A DNA stretch of 64,000 nucleotides from Pseudomonas jinjuensis (GCF_900103845.1 NZ_FNIJ01000009.1:175927-239926), one strand, 5' to 3'. Shown: positions 36,086-47,237, numbered from the stretch's first letter. Notes: a model not told the origin generated them from the letters alone. Numbers and translations are program-made.

Positions 36086-38902
36086 TCAGGCGATACGCCC
36101 GAGCAGTTCACGAGCTTCCTGCTGCTGATCGTCGTTACCTTCGGCGATGACTTCGTCGAGGATGTCCCGCGCCCCTTCCGCATCGCCCATGTCGATGTAG
36201 GCACGCGCCAGGTCCAGCTTGGTGGCCGCCTCATCGGCGCCGGAGAGGAAGTCGAAATCATCGTCTTCGTCTTCCAGCGACGACTCCGCCTGCGCCCCCT
36301 CCCCTGCGGAGAACTCAGCCTGCGGCGCATCGAGACCTTCCGCCGGCTCACTCAGGTCCACGCCCAGCTCATCCAGCTGCGCTGCGAAACTGTCGCGCTC
36401 CGCCGCCGGCTCGATGTCGCCCGCCAGCGAAAGATCGAAGTCCTCGGGCAGTTCGTCCGCCGACGGGATGGCGGCCTCCGCCTCGGGACCGAAGACGAAC
36501 GCCTCGTCGGAGGCCAGCAATGTCGCCGCATCGTCGCCCAGATCGAGGAGGAAGTCATCTTCGCTGCCAGCGGTAGCGGCATCGGTGCTGGCGGTTTCGC
36601 TGCCCAGGTCCAGGGAGAACTCGTCCAGATCGTCGCCGGCAACCAGCGGCTCCGGCCTGGAGGACACATCGGCTGGCAGCTCCAGATCGAAGGAGAACTC
36701 CTCGTCGGTCTTCGGCAGCTCCTTTTCGGTCTCGAAGTCGGCGCCCAGGTCGAATTCTTCAAGACCCAGGCTATCGCTTTCCGCAGCCACCGGCTTGTCC
36801 GACTCCGGCTGGTCGAACTCCAGATCGTCCAGCGCCAGATTGAAGGCATCGTCCAGACCGGTATCGGCTGCCGGCGGCTGGATGACAGGCTCGACAAGTT
36901 CGGCCTCGTCCAGTTGCAGATCATCCAGGCTGAAGCTGTCCAGGTCATCGCTGCTCGCCGCGACGGCTGCAGCCGCGGCCAGGCCGCCACCGACGGCGGC
37001 CAGAGTGGCCATGCCCGGATAGCGGGACTTCAGTTGCTCGACCTCGGAATCGACACCGCCCATTTCGCGCAGGTCGTTTTCCTGCCGGGCAAAGCCTTCG
37101 CGGTCGCCGATCTCGGCATAGACCTCCATCAGCTTGAGGCGCAGGTCGGTACGCTCCGGTTCGTCGTAGATCGCTCCCTGCAATAGTTCCGCAGCCTGGT
37201 TGAAGCGGCCGTAGGCGATGTAGATGTCTGCCTCGCCAAGGGCATCGGTGGTCTGGCTGGCGCGCTCCGCCGCTACAGGCTGCGCGGCTGCCGGCTGCTC
37301 GCTGGCAGCGGAAACCTCCCAGCCTTCCAGATTGCCGTTGCCCAGGTTGAGGTCGTCATCCTGCGCCGGCTCGCTCGTCGCCGCGCGTTCCTGCGCCTGC
37401 TCCGACTGTTTCGCCGCATTACGCCGCGACAGCACCATCAGCAGGACGAGCAGCACCAGCAGGGTGCTGCCGGCGATAGCGCCCAGCCAGACCGGATTGG
37501 CGAGAATCTCGTCCAGCAGACCGTTTTCCGTCGGCTCGGTTGCGGCCGGGGCGGGTTTGGCAGCCGGTGTTTCGGCTGCCGGGGCCTTGGCCGGTTCCTG
37601 TGCGCCGGCAGCCGGTTGCGCGGCGGGCGCCTCGGCAGCCGGAGCCGCTGCCGACTCGGGCGCGCCCGGCACGGATGCTTCTCCGGCGGGCGCTTGCGCT
37701 GCCGCCTGGGCCGGCTCCGCTTGCGCAGGCGCATCAGCGGAAGATGCCGGAGCCTGGCCGCCCTCGCCCAGGTCCGCCTGGAGCTTCGCCAGTTGGGCGT
37801 CCTTCAGTTGGATGAGCTTCTGCAATTTGTCCAACTGGCTCTGCAGGTCCTTCATGCGGTCCTGCAGTTCGTCATTCTCGCGACGGGTGGTATCGAGGCT
37901 TTCCTGGGTGATCGCCAGTTCGTCGGCTATCGCCTTGCCGCGCTGGCTGCCCTTTTCGGCGCCGCCCTGCTTGGCGTTGCCGGGCTCGCCGGAAACCAGG
38001 CGCAGGCTGTCCTGAACCTGAGTCTCGGCCGGCGCCGCGCCAGCGCTGGCGCGCTGCGTCGCATCGAGCTGGCGCGCACCGCCAACCGGCAGGTTGCGGC
38101 CTTCGCGCCATGCGGCATTCTGTTCCGCCACCTGGGCCAGCGCCTGGTTCTGCGAACGGGTCCTGACCTGCTGCTCGTCCGGCAGGCGCAGCACCTGGCC
38201 GCTCTTCAGGCGGTTGATGTTGCCGCCGAGGAAGGCATCGGGATTGAGGTCCTGGATGGCCAGCATGGTCTGGTGCACGGTCACGCGGCCGTCCGGACGG
38301 GCGCGGGAAGCGATCTCCCACAGCGTGTCGCGCGGTCCCACGCGGTACTGGCCGCCGGCCAGGGCTGGTTGCGACTGGCTGGGCGCACTGCTCGGGACAG
38401 GCGGCGCGGGGCGCGGCGCTACCGCAGCCGGACGCGGAGCCGGAGCTGGCGCAGGCATTGCGACCGGAGCGCGCGGCACCGCAGCGGCAACCTGCGGGGA
38501 ATAGAGCGGCGGGTCGAGCAGCACGGTGTATTCGCGGAGCAGGCGCCCGCTGGGCCAGAGCACCTCCACCAGGAAATTCAGGTAGGGTTCCTGCACGGGC
38601 CGATCGGAGGTGACGCGAATGACGCTGCGGCCATTCGGCTTGATCACCGGCGTGAAGCGCAGGCCGGTCAGGAAGTACTGGCGGTCGACGCCAGCCCTGT
38701 TGAACTCCTCGGGAGAAGCGAGCTTGGAAACCACCTCGCCCGAAGAAAGGTCGCGCACTTCCAGCAGGTCGATCTCGGCATCCAGCGGCTGGTTGAGCGC
38801 CGAATTCAGGTGGATGTCTCCCAACCCCAGCGCGTGCGCCATGCCAGTGGTCAGTGCCGAAGCAGCCGCGATCGCCTGCACCAGTTTACGAAGCCGGACC
38901 AT
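36086..38902 (-). CDS. fimV: Pilus/polarity hub protein FimV
   Basis: Peptidoglycan-binding inner-membrane protein needed for type IV pilus assembly and polar localisation in Pseudomonas; 938 aa. Order: signal peptide (1-24), conserved FimV N-terminal domain (LGLGDIHLNSALNQPLDAEI), periplasmic LysM (about 180-235, GPRDTLWEIASRA), coiled coil (about 320-375), Pro/Ala linker, one transmembrane helix (about 469-490, GAIAGSTLLVLLVLLMVL), a strongly Asp/Glu-rich cytoplasmic region with TPRs, and the C-terminal FimV domain (LARAYIDMGDAEGARDILDEV). A second paralogue lies at 61240-63402. Confidence 0.96.
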   Translation of the reverse strand: MVRLRKLVQAIAAASALTTGMAHALGLGDIHLNSALNQPLDAEIDLLEVRDLSSGEVVSKLASPEEFNRAGVDRQYFLTGLRFTPVIKPNGRSVIRVTSDRPVQEPYLNFLVEVLWPSGRLLREYTVLLDPPLYSPQVAAAVPRAPVAMPAPAPAPRPAAVAPRPAPPVPSSAPSQSQPALAGGQYRVGPRDTLWEIASRARPDGRVTVHQTMLAIQDLNPDAFLGGNINRLKSGQVLRLPDEQQVRTRSQNQALAQVAEQNAAWREGRNLPVGGARQLDATQRASAGAAPAETQVQDSLRLVSGEPGNAKQGGAEKGSQRGKAIADELAITQESLDTTRRENDELQDRMKDLQSQLDKLQKLIQLKDAQLAKLQADLGEGGQAPASSADAPAQAEPAQAAAQAPAGEASVPGAPESAAAPAAEAPAAQPAAGAQEPAKAPAAETPAAKPAPAATEPTENGLLDEILANPVWLGAIAGSTLLVLLVLLMVLSRRNAAKQSEQAQERAATSEPAQDDDLNLGNGNLEGWEVSAASEQPAAAQPVAAERASQTTDALGEADIYIAYGRFNQAAELLQGAIYDEPERTDLRLKLMEVYAEIGDREGFARQENDLREMGGVDSEVEQLKSRYPGMATLAAVGGGLAAAAAVAASSDDLDSFSLDDLQLDEAELVEPVIQPPAADTGLDDAFNLALDDLEFDQPESDKPVAAESDSLGLEEFDLGADFETEKELPKTDEEFSFDLELPADVSSRPEPLVAGDDLDEFSLDLGSETASTDAATAGSEDDFLLDLGDDAATLLASDEAFVFGPEAEAAIPSADELPEDFDLSLAGDIEPAAERDSFAAQLDELGVDLSEPAEGLDAPQAEFSAGEGAQAESSLEDEDDDFDFLSGADEAATKLDLARAYIDMGDAEGARDILDEVIAEGNDDQQQEARELLGRIA

Positions 38903-39071
38903 AGTTTAATCCCTAGTTCTAATAGCTTTTTCTGGGTTCGCGAGATGAGATTCGGAAAGCTGAAACACACGATATCTGCCGCCCATGCGGAAATATCCTC
39001 CCCTTTTCAGCCCCCGGCCAAGCCAGCGTCGTCAAGCTAGAATGCTTCTCCAAATCGTCGATAAGTATCTT

Positions 39072-40076
39072 TTACGAATAGTGTTTTATCAATGATTCGG
39101 CCAAGGCCACGGCATTCGACACGACACCTTTTCGCACGTTATCAGAAGCAATCCACAAATTGAGTTCGCATGGATCGTCGATCCCGTGGCGAACACGGCC
39201 GACATAGAGAACATCCTGCCCGATCGCGTCGCCGACCACGGTGGGATAGTCATCTTCCAGCAGTTCTATGCCCGGCGCCGATTCCAGCGCGGCGCGCACC
39301 GCTTCCAGGGATATCGGCGCGGACGCGCGCAAGTTGAGGCTCAGCGCATCGCCGAAGAATACCGGCGCCAGCACGCAACTGGCGCTCACCCGCTGCTGCA
39401 GCTCCGGCAGCAGGCGTTCCAGTTCGCGCACCAGGCGCCGCTCGATCTGCGCATGCCCCTGCGCGTCGACCGCGCCCACCTGCCCCAGCACATTGAAGGC
39501 GTACTGCCGGTCGAGCAGACGCGGCTCGACGGGGCGCGCATTGAGCAGTTCGGCGGTCTGCCGCGCAAGCTCCTGCACACCTTCGCGGCCGAGTGCGGAT
39601 GCCGACAGGCAGGCGGTGACGGTGATCCGCTCCACCGCTACCAGGGATCGCAGCGCAGCCAGCACCTCGGCCACTTCGGCGGCCGGGGCGCAAGGAATGG
39701 CGAACATCGCGGGCTGGTCGATATCCGCAACGGCCGGATCGACCGCCATCTGCACCAGCCGCGCCTCATCGCCCGGGAATGCCCCGCTCAGGTCGATGAC
39801 GCTGCAGCCCGCCGCCTGCGCGCGCACGGCATGTTCCCGGACGACGCTTTCGGCAGTGGCGAAGAAGGCCAGCCTGACGCTGGAAAAATCGAACCCGGAG
39901 AGGTCGCGGACACGCAGGCTGCGTCCTCGAAACGGCAACGACTTGCCGGTGGATTCGCCGCTGCCCAGCAGATGGAGGTCGGCGATGGGGAATTCGCGCT
40001 CTTCGAGCAGTTCGAGCAGGGCTTCGCCAAGAATGCCGGTGGCGCCCACCACGGCGATGTCGACAGCTTCAGACAT
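39072..40076 (-). CDS. usg: Aspartate-semialdehyde dehydrogenase-like protein Usg
   Basis: 334-aa Asd paralogue conserved beside asd and truA in gammaproteobacteria; function unknown. It has the NADP Rossmann start (VDIAVVGATGILGEALLELL) and the C-terminal dimer domain. Where active enzymes have the catalytic NCT-type motif, this protein reads AIPCAPAAEV (Cys129 kept, neighbours changed), and SGAG-type sequence is replaced by SASALGREG. It is probably not a functional aspartate-semialdehyde dehydrogenase, though the Cys means this is not certain. Confidence 0.88.
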   Translation of the reverse strand: MSEAVDIAVVGATGILGEALLELLEEREFPIADLHLLGSGESTGKSLPFRGRSLRVRDLSGFDFSSVRLAFFATAESVVREHAVRAQAAGCSVIDLSGAFPGDEARLVQMAVDPAVADIDQPAMFAIPCAPAAEVAEVLAALRSLVAVERITVTACLSASALGREGVQELARQTAELLNARPVEPRLLDRQYAFNVLGQVGAVDAQGHAQIERRLVRELERLLPELQQRVSASCVLAPVFFGDALSLNLRASAPISLEAVRAALESAPGIELLEDDYPTVVGDAIGQDVLYVGRVRHGIDDPCELNLWIASDNVRKGVVSNAVALAESLIKHYS

Positions 40077-40176
40077 GCGGATCTCGTGTAATCGGAAAAC
40101 GACTTGGCACTTTACTGCGCGCCCTTCCCGCAGGCAATTGACCGCCCTGCCGATGTACCGCCGCGAAGCAGAAACA

Positions 40177-40204
40177 AAGACGCCGGCGCGAAGGCCGGCG
40201 TCTT
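40177..40204 (-). terminator. Rho-independent terminator after asd
   Basis: AAAGACGCCGGC/GCCGGCGTCTT stem with a GCGAAG top, followed on the minus strand by TGTTTCTGC. It separates asd from usg. Confidence 0.75.
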
Positions 40205-40217
40205 GGAGAAGAGCGGA

Positions 40218-41330
40218 TCAGCGCTCCAGCAGGATGCGCAGCATGCGCCGCAGCGGTTCCGCCGCGCCCCACAGCAACTGGTCGCCGACGGTGAAGGCGC
40301 CGAGGTACTGCGAGCCCATGTTCAGCTTGCGCAGACGGCCGACCGGTACACTCAGGGTGCCGGTCACGGCAGCCGGAGTCAGTTCGCGCATGCTGATGTC
40401 GCGCTGGTTCGGGATCAGCTTGACCCAGGGGTTGTGCTGGCTGATCAGACCTTCGATGTCGGTCAGCGGCACGTCCTTGTTCAGCTTGATGGTCAGCGCC
40501 TGGCTGTGGCAGCGCATGGCGCCGATGCGCACGCAGATTCCATCGACCGGGATCGGGCTCTTGAAGCGGCCGAGGATCTTGTTGGTTTCCGCCTGGCCTT
40601 TCCACTCTTCGCGGCTCTGGCCGTTCGGCAGTTCCTTGTCGATCCACGGGATCAGGCTGCCGGCCAGCGGCACGCCGAAATGCTCGGACGGCATGGCTTC
40701 GCTGCGGATGGCCTCGGCGACCTTGCGGTCGATGTCGAGGATGGCACTGGACGGATTGGCCAGGTCATCGGCCACGGAGGCATTGATGGCACCCATCTGC
40801 TTGATCAGCTCGCGCATGTTCTGCGCGCCGGCGCCGGAAGCGGCCTGGTAGGTCATGGCGCTCATCCACTCGACCAGACCGGCTTCGAACAGGCCGCCCA
40901 GCGCCATCAGCATCAGGCTGACGGTGCAGTTGCCGCCGATGTAGTTCTTCGCGCCGGCATCCAGCGACTGGTCGATGACCTTGCGGTTCACCGGGTCGAG
41001 GACGATCACCGCGTCGTCCTGCATGCGCAGGCTGGAAGCGGCGTCGATCCAGTAGCCCTGCCAGCCGGCTTCACGCAGCCTGGGGAAGACTTCGTTGGTG
41101 TAGTCGCCGCCCTGGCAGGTCAGGATCACGTCCAGGGTCTTCAGCTCGTCGATGCTGTAGGCGTCTTTCAGCGGGGCCGTTTCCTTGCCAACCGCCGGGC
41201 CTTCGCCGCCGACGTTGGAAGTGGTGAAGAACACCGGCTCGATCAGGTCGAAGTCCCGCTCTTCCAGCATACGCTGCATGAGTACGGAGCCCACCATTCC
41301 ACGCCAACCGATCAGACCTACACGCTTCAT
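40218..41330 (-). CDS. asd: Aspartate-semialdehyde dehydrogenase Asd
   Basis: Converts aspartyl phosphate to the semialdehyde for lysine/diaminopimelate, threonine and methionine synthesis; 370 aa of the gammaproteobacterial type. NADP loop [21 protein letters not shown]; catalytic Cys135 in [30 protein letters not shown] follows. Upstream is leuB (about 80 bases) and downstream a terminator then usg. Confidence 0.97.
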   Translation of the reverse strand: MKRVGLIGWRGMVGSVLMQRMLEERDFDLIEPVFFTTSNVGGEGPAVGKETAPLKDAYSIDELKTLDVILTCQGGDYTNEVFPRLREAGWQGYWIDAASSLRMQDDAVIVLDPVNRKVIDQSLDAGAKNYIGGNCTVSLMLMALGGLFEAGLVEWMSAMTYQAASGAGAQNMRELIKQMGAINASVADDLANPSSAILDIDRKVAEAIRSEAMPSEHFGVPLAGSLIPWIDKELPNGQSREEWKGQAETNKILGRFKSPIPVDGICVRIGAMRCHSQALTIKLNKDVPLTDIEGLISQHNPWVKLIPNQRDISMRELTPAAVTGTLSVPVGRLRKLNMGSQYLGAFTVGDQLLWGAAEPLRRMLRILLER

Positions 41331-41411
41331 CGCTACTACACCTTCGAATAAGTAGTGGACCGCCGCCCCTGCCCGTTCTTTCGGATGCCAGGGGCGGGCG
41401 AACCGGAGAGA

Positions 41412-42494
<1,083 letters not shown>

Positions 42495-42566
42495 CAATTT
42501 TTCCTTCGGAAAAGGTTAAAGGCTGCCGGCTCTTGCTTGTCGCCTGCAGCCTGTCGCTTGCAGCCG

Positions 42567-43331
42567 CTAGTTTGTGGCCCAGATCACCAGCACATCGGTG
42601 CTGAAGGAGCCGTCGTCGGCAATCTCGAAATACTCGCGGACTTCCTCGCCCACGGAAACCTGCAGGGCGCGAATGGCGTCGCGCATCACCTGCGGCGTGC
42701 GCATGCGCTCGACCCAGGACTGGAACTCCAGGCGCAGGCGCTGGCGCTGGCAGGCGGTGACCGCCAGCCCCGCCTCGCCGAGCAGGCGCGTCCACTCCGA
42801 GGGCGAATAATCGCGCACATGGCTGGTGTCGCGCAGCACCTCGACCGTCTGCAGATAGGTATCCAGCAGCGGCAGACCCGGCGCGGCCACGTCGATGAAC
42901 GCCGCCACGCCGCCCGGCTTGAGCACCCGGCGGACTTCCCGCAGCGCCTGGCCGACATCGCGCCAGTGGTGCGCGGAATAGCGACTGAAGACGAAATCGA
43001 ACTCGCCATCGGCGAACGGAAGCTGCTCAGCGGCGCCACGCTCGGTGCGGATATTGTCCAGACCGCGCTCGGCGGTGGCCGCAGCCACCACGTCGAGCAT
43101 TTCGGCGGACAGGTCGTAGGCCACCACCTCTCCCGCCAGCGGCGCCACATTGAAGCTCACATGACCGGCACCACAGCCCAGGTCCAGCACCTTCGCAGCG
43201 GTCGTGCCCGACAGGCGCTCGCGCAGCTGGGCGAATTCCTCGCCCTGGGCGTGCACGGCACTGCTCAGGTAGGCGGCAGCCTGGGCGCCGAACTGGCGCT
43301 GGACTACCTGCTCGTGGCGAACGTCGGTCAT
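42567..43331 (-). CDS. Class I SAM-dependent methyltransferase
   Basis: 254-aa cytosolic methyltransferase related to UbiE-type enzymes. SAM motif I is KVLDLGCGAGHVSF (about residues 48-61); acidic motif II is VAYDLSAEMLDVV; post-motifs FDFVFSRYSAHHW and LREVRRVLKPGGVAAF follow. Substrate unknown. It sits between leuD and leuB, and this intercalation in the leucine operon is also what I recall from P. aeruginosa. Confidence 0.88.
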   Translation of the reverse strand: MTDVRHEQVVQRQFGAQAAAYLSSAVHAQGEEFAQLRERLSGTTAAKVLDLGCGAGHVSFNVAPLAGEVVAYDLSAEMLDVVAAATAERGLDNIRTERGAAEQLPFADGEFDFVFSRYSAHHWRDVGQALREVRRVLKPGGVAAFIDVAAPGLPLLDTYLQTVEVLRDTSHVRDYSPSEWTRLLGEAGLAVTACQRQRLRLEFQSWVERMRTPQVMRDAIRALQVSVGEEVREYFEIADDGSFSTDVLVIWATN

Positions 43332-43367
43332 GGTGAGTTCCTTGTGAAATGCACGGGGTCCGAAATA

Positions 43368-44012
43368 TCAGGCGTCGCGGAACAGCCAGGGCTGGCGCTG
43401 CCTGTAGCCGGCCTCGAAGTCACGGATGGCGTCGGCGTCCTGCAGGGTCAGGCCGATGTCGTCCAGGCCATTGAGCAGGCAGTGCTTGCGGAACGCGTCC
43501 ACTTCGAAGCTGTACTGCTTGCCGTCCGGACGGGTCACGGTCTGCGCGGCGAGGTCGACGGTCAGTTGGTAACCCTCGGTGGCTTCGCACTGCTGGAACA
43601 GTTCGTCGACTTCATCGTCCTTCAGGATGATCGGCAGCAGGCCGTTCTTGAAGCTGTTGTTGAAGAAGATGTCGGCGAAGCTCGGCGCGATCACGGTGCG
43701 GAAACCGTACTCGTCCAGCGCCCACGGCGCGTGCTCGCGGGACGAACCGCAGCCGAAGTTCTCGCGGGCCAGCAGCACGCTGGCGCCCTGGTAACGCGGG
43801 AAGTTCAGGACGAAGTCCTGGTTCACCGGACGCTTCGAGTTGTTCTGGTTCGGCTGGCCGACGTCCAGATAGCGCCACTCGTCGAACAGGTTCGGGCCGA
43901 AGCCGGTGCGCTTGATCGACTTGAGGAATTGCTTGGGGATGATCTGGTCGGTATCGACGTTGGCACGATCCAGCGGCGCGACGAGACCGGTGTGTTGGGT
44001 AAAGGCTTTCAT
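43368..44012 (-). CDS. leuD: 3-isopropylmalate dehydratase small subunit LeuD
   Basis: Small subunit of isopropylmalate isomerase, 214 aa from [22 protein letters not shown]. It has the swivel-domain motif [19 protein letters not shown]. The longer frame upstream overlaps leuC and is rejected. It starts 11 bases after the leuC stop. Confidence 0.96.
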   Translation of the reverse strand: MKAFTQHTGLVAPLDRANVDTDQIIPKQFLKSIKRTGFGPNLFDEWRYLDVGQPNQNNSKRPVNQDFVLNFPRYQGASVLLARENFGCGSSREHAPWALDEYGFRTVIAPSFADIFFNNSFKNGLLPIILKDDEVDELFQQCEATEGYQLTVDLAAQTVTRPDGKQYSFEVDAFRKHCLLNGLDDIGLTLQDADAIRDFEAGYRQRQPWLFRDA

Positions 44013-44023
44013 GGTCGGTCTCC

Positions 44024-45451
44024 TCAGGCCTGCATCAATTCGCGTACGTCGATGAATCGACCGGTAACGGCGGCCGCGGCAGCCATCGCCGGGCTGACCA
44101 GGTGGGTGCGCCCGCCGGCGCCCTGGCGGCCTTCGAAGTTGCGGTTGGAGGTGGACGCGCAATGCTCGCCGCTCTCCAGGCGGTCCGGGTTCATCGCCAG
44201 GCACATGGAGCAGCCCGGTTCACGCCATTCGAAACCGGCCTCGATGAAGATCTTGTCCAGGCCTTCCTGCTCGGCCTGCGCCTTCACCAGCCCCGAGCCC
44301 GGCACGACCAGCGCCTGTTTCACGCTGGAAGCGACCTTGCGCCCCTTGGCCACAGCGGCTGCGGCGCGCAGGTCTTCGATGCGCGAGTTGGTGCAGGAGC
44401 CGATGAACACGCGATCCAGCTGGATATCGGTGATCGCCTGGTTGGCCTTCAGGCCCATGTACTTCAGGGCGCGGACGATGGAGTCGCGCTTGACCGGGTC
44501 GGCTTCGACGGCCGGGTCCGGCACGTTCTGGTCGACGGCCAGGACCATTTCCGGCGAGGTGCCCCAGCTGACCTGCGGCTTGATGTCTTCGGCACGCAGC
44601 TCGACGATGGTGTCGAAATGCGCATCGGCATCGGAAACCAGGTCTTTCCAGGCAGCCACTGCCTTGTCCCAGTCGGCGCCCTTCGGCGCGAACGGGCGGC
44701 CTTCGACGTAGGCGATGGTCTTCTCGTCGCACGCCACCATGCCGACGCGGGCACCGGCTTCGATGGACATGTTGCAGATGGTCATGCGGCCTTCCATGGA
44801 CAGGTCGCGGATGGCGCTGCCGGCGAACTCCAGCGCGTGGCCGTTGCCGCCCGCGGTGCCGATCTTGCCGATCACGGCGAGGACGATGTCCTTGGCGGTG
44901 ACGCCGAACGGCAGGGTGCCTTCCACGCGGACCTGCATGTTCTTCATCTTCTTCGCCACCAGGCACTGGGTCGCCAGCACGTGCTCGACCTCGGAGGTGC
45001 CGATGCCGTGGGCCAGCGCGCCGAAGGCGCCGTGGGTGGAGGTGTGCGAGTCGCCGCAGACCACGGTCATGCCCGGCAGGGTCGCGCCCTGCTCCGGGCC
45101 GACCACGTGGACGATGCCCTGGCGCACGTCGTTCATCTTGAATTCGAGGATGCCGAAGTCATCGCAGTTCTCGTCCAGGGTCTTGACCTGGATGCGCGAG
45201 ACTTCGTCGGCGATGGCTTCCAAGCCACCCTTGCGCTCGGCCTGGGTGGTCGGCACGTTGTGGTCCGGGGTGGCGATGTTGGCATCGATGCGCCACGGCT
45301 TGCGCCCGGCCAGGCGCAGGCCTTCGAAGGCCTGCGGCGAGGTCACTTCGTGGAGGATGTGGCGGTCGATGTAGATCAGCGACGAACCATCGTCACGGCG
45401 CTTGACCTCATGCATTTCCCAGAGTTTGTCGTACAGCGTCTTGCCGGCCAT
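44024..45451 (-). CDS. leuC: 3-isopropylmalate dehydratase large subunit LeuC
   Basis: Aconitase-family subunit holding the [4Fe-4S] cluster, 475 aa from [16 protein letters not shown] (ATG 45451, AGGA 8 bases upstream; a weaker start lies 15 bases further). Substrate and cluster motifs: [49 protein letters not shown]. The cluster cysteines are those in SCTN and the GCSMC pair. Divergent from a LysR regulator. Confidence 0.97.
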   Translation of the reverse strand: MAGKTLYDKLWEMHEVKRRDDGSSLIYIDRHILHEVTSPQAFEGLRLAGRKPWRIDANIATPDHNVPTTQAERKGGLEAIADEVSRIQVKTLDENCDDFGILEFKMNDVRQGIVHVVGPEQGATLPGMTVVCGDSHTSTHGAFGALAHGIGTSEVEHVLATQCLVAKKMKNMQVRVEGTLPFGVTAKDIVLAVIGKIGTAGGNGHALEFAGSAIRDLSMEGRMTICNMSIEAGARVGMVACDEKTIAYVEGRPFAPKGADWDKAVAAWKDLVSDADAHFDTIVELRAEDIKPQVSWGTSPEMVLAVDQNVPDPAVEADPVKRDSIVRALKYMGLKANQAITDIQLDRVFIGSCTNSRIEDLRAAAAVAKGRKVASSVKQALVVPGSGLVKAQAEQEGLDKIFIEAGFEWREPGCSMCLAMNPDRLESGEHCASTSNRNFEGRQGAGGRTHLVSPAMAAAAAVTGRFIDVRELMQA

Positions 45452-45522
45452 CAGAGAATTCCTCATCAGCGTCTTTCTATGCCCGTAGGGCTTGTGGGGA
45501 TGATGCTATGGCCTCGCACCGA

Positions 45523-45580
45523 ATAACTCAAATTCATATTTTTTATTCAAAGCATTCCCATGAGGAATGCAGTGAGTTAT
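45523..45580. promoter_or_regulatory. leuC/LysR intergenic operator region
   Basis: The AT-rich stretch between the divergent genes holds GCATTCC-N5-GGAATGC (45552-45570) and outer ATAACTC (45523-45529) / GAGTTAT (45574-45580) arms. Such dyads between a LysR gene and its target are where LysR proteins normally bind. That this LysR controls leuCDB is inferred from position. Confidence 0.5.
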
Positions 45581-45639
45581 AAGTTTGGGCCACCGCGAAA
45601 CCTCCATTTTTACCGACGTTCGCTGCCTGGAGCCCTGAC

Positions 45640-46533
45640 ATGGATCTGACCAGCCTCAACACCTTCCTCGCCATCGCCGAGTCCGGCAGCTTTTCCGAAG
45701 CCGGAGAGCGCCTGCACCTGACCCAGCCGGCGGTGAGCAAGCGTATCGCGGCGCTGGAAAGCCAGCTGGGCGTGCGTCTGTTCGACCGGGTCGGCCGCGA
45801 GGTGAGCCTGACCGAGGCCGGCCGCGCCCTGCTGCCACGGGCCTACCAGATCCTCAATGTGCTGGACGACACCCGCCGCGCCCTGGCCAACCTCAGTGGC
45901 GAGATCAGCGGCCGGCTGGTGCTCGCCACCAGCCACCACATCGGCCTGCATCGCCTGCCGCCGCTGCTGCGCGCCTTCACCCGCGCGCATCCGCAGGTGG
46001 CGCTGGACATCCAGTTCCTCGACTCGGAAGTGGCTTATGAAGAGATCCTGCACGGCCGCGCCGAACTGGCGGTGATCACCCTGGCTCCGGAAACCGCCGA
46101 GCCGGTGCGCGCGGTGCCGGTGTGGGACGACACGCTGGACTTCGTCGCCGCGCCGGAACATCCGCTGTCCCGCCAGGGACCGGTGTTCCTTGCCGACGTG
46201 GCCAAGCACCCGGCGGTCTTCCCCGGCGGCAACACCTTCACCCACCACATCGTCCGCCGCATGTTCGAGGCCGAGGGCCTGACGCCGAACATCGGCATGA
46301 GCACCAACTACATGGAGACCATCAAGATGATGGTTTCCATCGGTCTCGCCTGGAGCGTGCTGCCGCGCACCATGCTCGACGACCAGGTGGTGCGCCTGCC
46401 GCTGCAGGACATCCAGCTCAGCCGCCAGCTCGGCTACATCATGCATACCGAGCGCACCATGTCGAACGCCGCGCGGGCCTTCATGGCGCTGCTCGATGCG
46501 CAGGCGGTGGGAATGGAACCGCTGGTCTACTAA
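45640..46533 (+). CDS. LysR-family transcriptional regulator
   Basis: 297 aa: HTH (MDLTSLNTFLAIAESGSFSEAGERLHLTQPAVSKRIAALE) and co-inducer domain (GRLVLATSHHIGLHRLPPLLRAFTRAHPQV). It is divergent from leuC across a 188-base region with clear dyads, as for the conserved LysR next to leuC in Pseudomonas. Ends in VYY-type polar tail (QAVGMEPLVY). Inducer unknown; a leucine-pathway intermediate would fit. Confidence 0.88.
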   Translation: MDLTSLNTFLAIAESGSFSEAGERLHLTQPAVSKRIAALESQLGVRLFDRVGREVSLTEAGRALLPRAYQILNVLDDTRRALANLSGEISGRLVLATSHHIGLHRLPPLLRAFTRAHPQVALDIQFLDSEVAYEEILHGRAELAVITLAPETAEPVRAVPVWDDTLDFVAAPEHPLSRQGPVFLADVAKHPAVFPGGNTFTHHIVRRMFEAEGLTPNIGMSTNYMETIKMMVSIGLAWSVLPRTMLDDQVVRLPLQDIQLSRQLGYIMHTERTMSNAARAFMALLDAQAVGMEPLVY

Positions 46534-46546
46534 GCAACGCCGAACC

Positions 46547-46636
46547 TGTAGGAGCCAGCTTGCTGGCGATCATTCGAGTCAGCCGGCACCTCATTGCCGG
46601 CTGAAATCCTGGATCGCCAGCAAGCTGGCTCCTACA
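46547..46636. repeat. REP-type inverted pair (GGAGCCAGCTTGCTGGC family)
   Basis: Arms 46547-46571 and 46612-46636 are identical to those at 2105-2197, with a 40-base spacer containing its own AGCCGGCA/TGCCGGCT hairpin. It sits directly after the LysR stop. Confidence 0.85.
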
Positions 46637-46658
46637 AGAAATTCCTGAGCAGGGAAAC

Positions 46659-46686
46659 GACAAGGGCGCCCGCAGGCGCCCTTGTC
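46659..46686. terminator. Likely bidirectional terminator between LysR and ibpA
   Basis: GACAAGGGCGCC-CGCA-GGCGCCCTTGTC, a 12-bp GC-rich hairpin between convergent genes. The T-tracts are weak on both sides, so efficiency is uncertain. Confidence 0.55.
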
Positions 46687-46700
46687 TTGGCAGTGGCTTG

Positions 46701-47147
46701 TCAGCCTTCCAGCGCCGGGCGCTGGCCGTTGATGGCGATCCGCTTGGGCTTGGCTTCTTCCGGAACGATACGCTCCAGGTCGACGTTCAGCAGGCCGCTG
46801 TCCAGCGATGCGCCCCTGACCTCGATATGGTCGGCGAGGCGGAACGACAGCTTGAAGCCGCGCTGGGCGATGCCCTGGTGCAGGTAGGTGACGTTGTCGG
46901 AAGACTTCTCGCGCCGACCACCACTGACGGTCAGCACGCCACGTTCGACCTGCAGTTCCAGATCCTCCTCCCGCAGGCCGGCGACGGCGATGACGATGCG
47001 ATAGTGATCGTCACCATGCTTCTCGACGTTGTAGGGCGGATAGGAGCTGCCGGCCTCGTTGCGCAGGGCAGACTCGAAGAGATCGTTGAAACGGTCGAAA
47101 CCAACGGATTGACGGAACAGAGGGGCGAGAGAAAAAGCGTTGCTCAT
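46701..47147 (-). CDS. ibpA: Small heat shock protein IbpA (Hsp20)
   Basis: ATP-independent holdase that binds unfolding proteins; 148 aa. The alpha-crystallin domain (about 35-130) shows YPPYNVEKHGDDHYRIVIAVAGL and ERGVLTVSGGR. The C-terminal oligomerisation motif is IAI in PKRIAINGQ. Its leader carries a sigma-32-like promoter and a ROSE-type thermometer, so expression should be heat-controlled at both transcription and translation. Confidence 0.95.
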   Translation of the reverse strand: MSNAFSLAPLFRQSVGFDRFNDLFESALRNEAGSSYPPYNVEKHGDDHYRIVIAVAGLREEDLELQVERGVLTVSGGRREKSSDNVTYLHQGIAQRGFKLSFRLADHIEVRGASLDSGLLNVDLERIVPEEAKPKRIAINGQRPALEG

Positions 47148-47152
47148 GGCGA

Positions 47153-47231
47153 ATCTCCTGAATAATCAGCAAGGTTTCTGGAGCCTGTGCGCAGGACTCC
47201 GGTGTGGGACCCGACTTCGGCATTCCCACGC
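47153..47231 (-). ncRNA. ROSE-type RNA thermometer in the ibpA leader
   Basis: In the minus-strand leader, CCTTGCTGA (about 47166-47174) pairs with TCAGGAG of the Shine-Dalgarno region (47154-47160) across a short TTAT loop: CUGA/UCAG, a bulged G, then U-G, U-A and C-G pairs. The U(U/C)GCU motif with one unpaired G opposite the SD is the hallmark of ROSE elements. A second hairpin upstream (GGAG-CCTG/CAGG-CTCC) is also usual. Melting at heat-shock temperature would free the SD. Confidence 0.8.
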
Positions 47232-47237
47232 ACTTAC

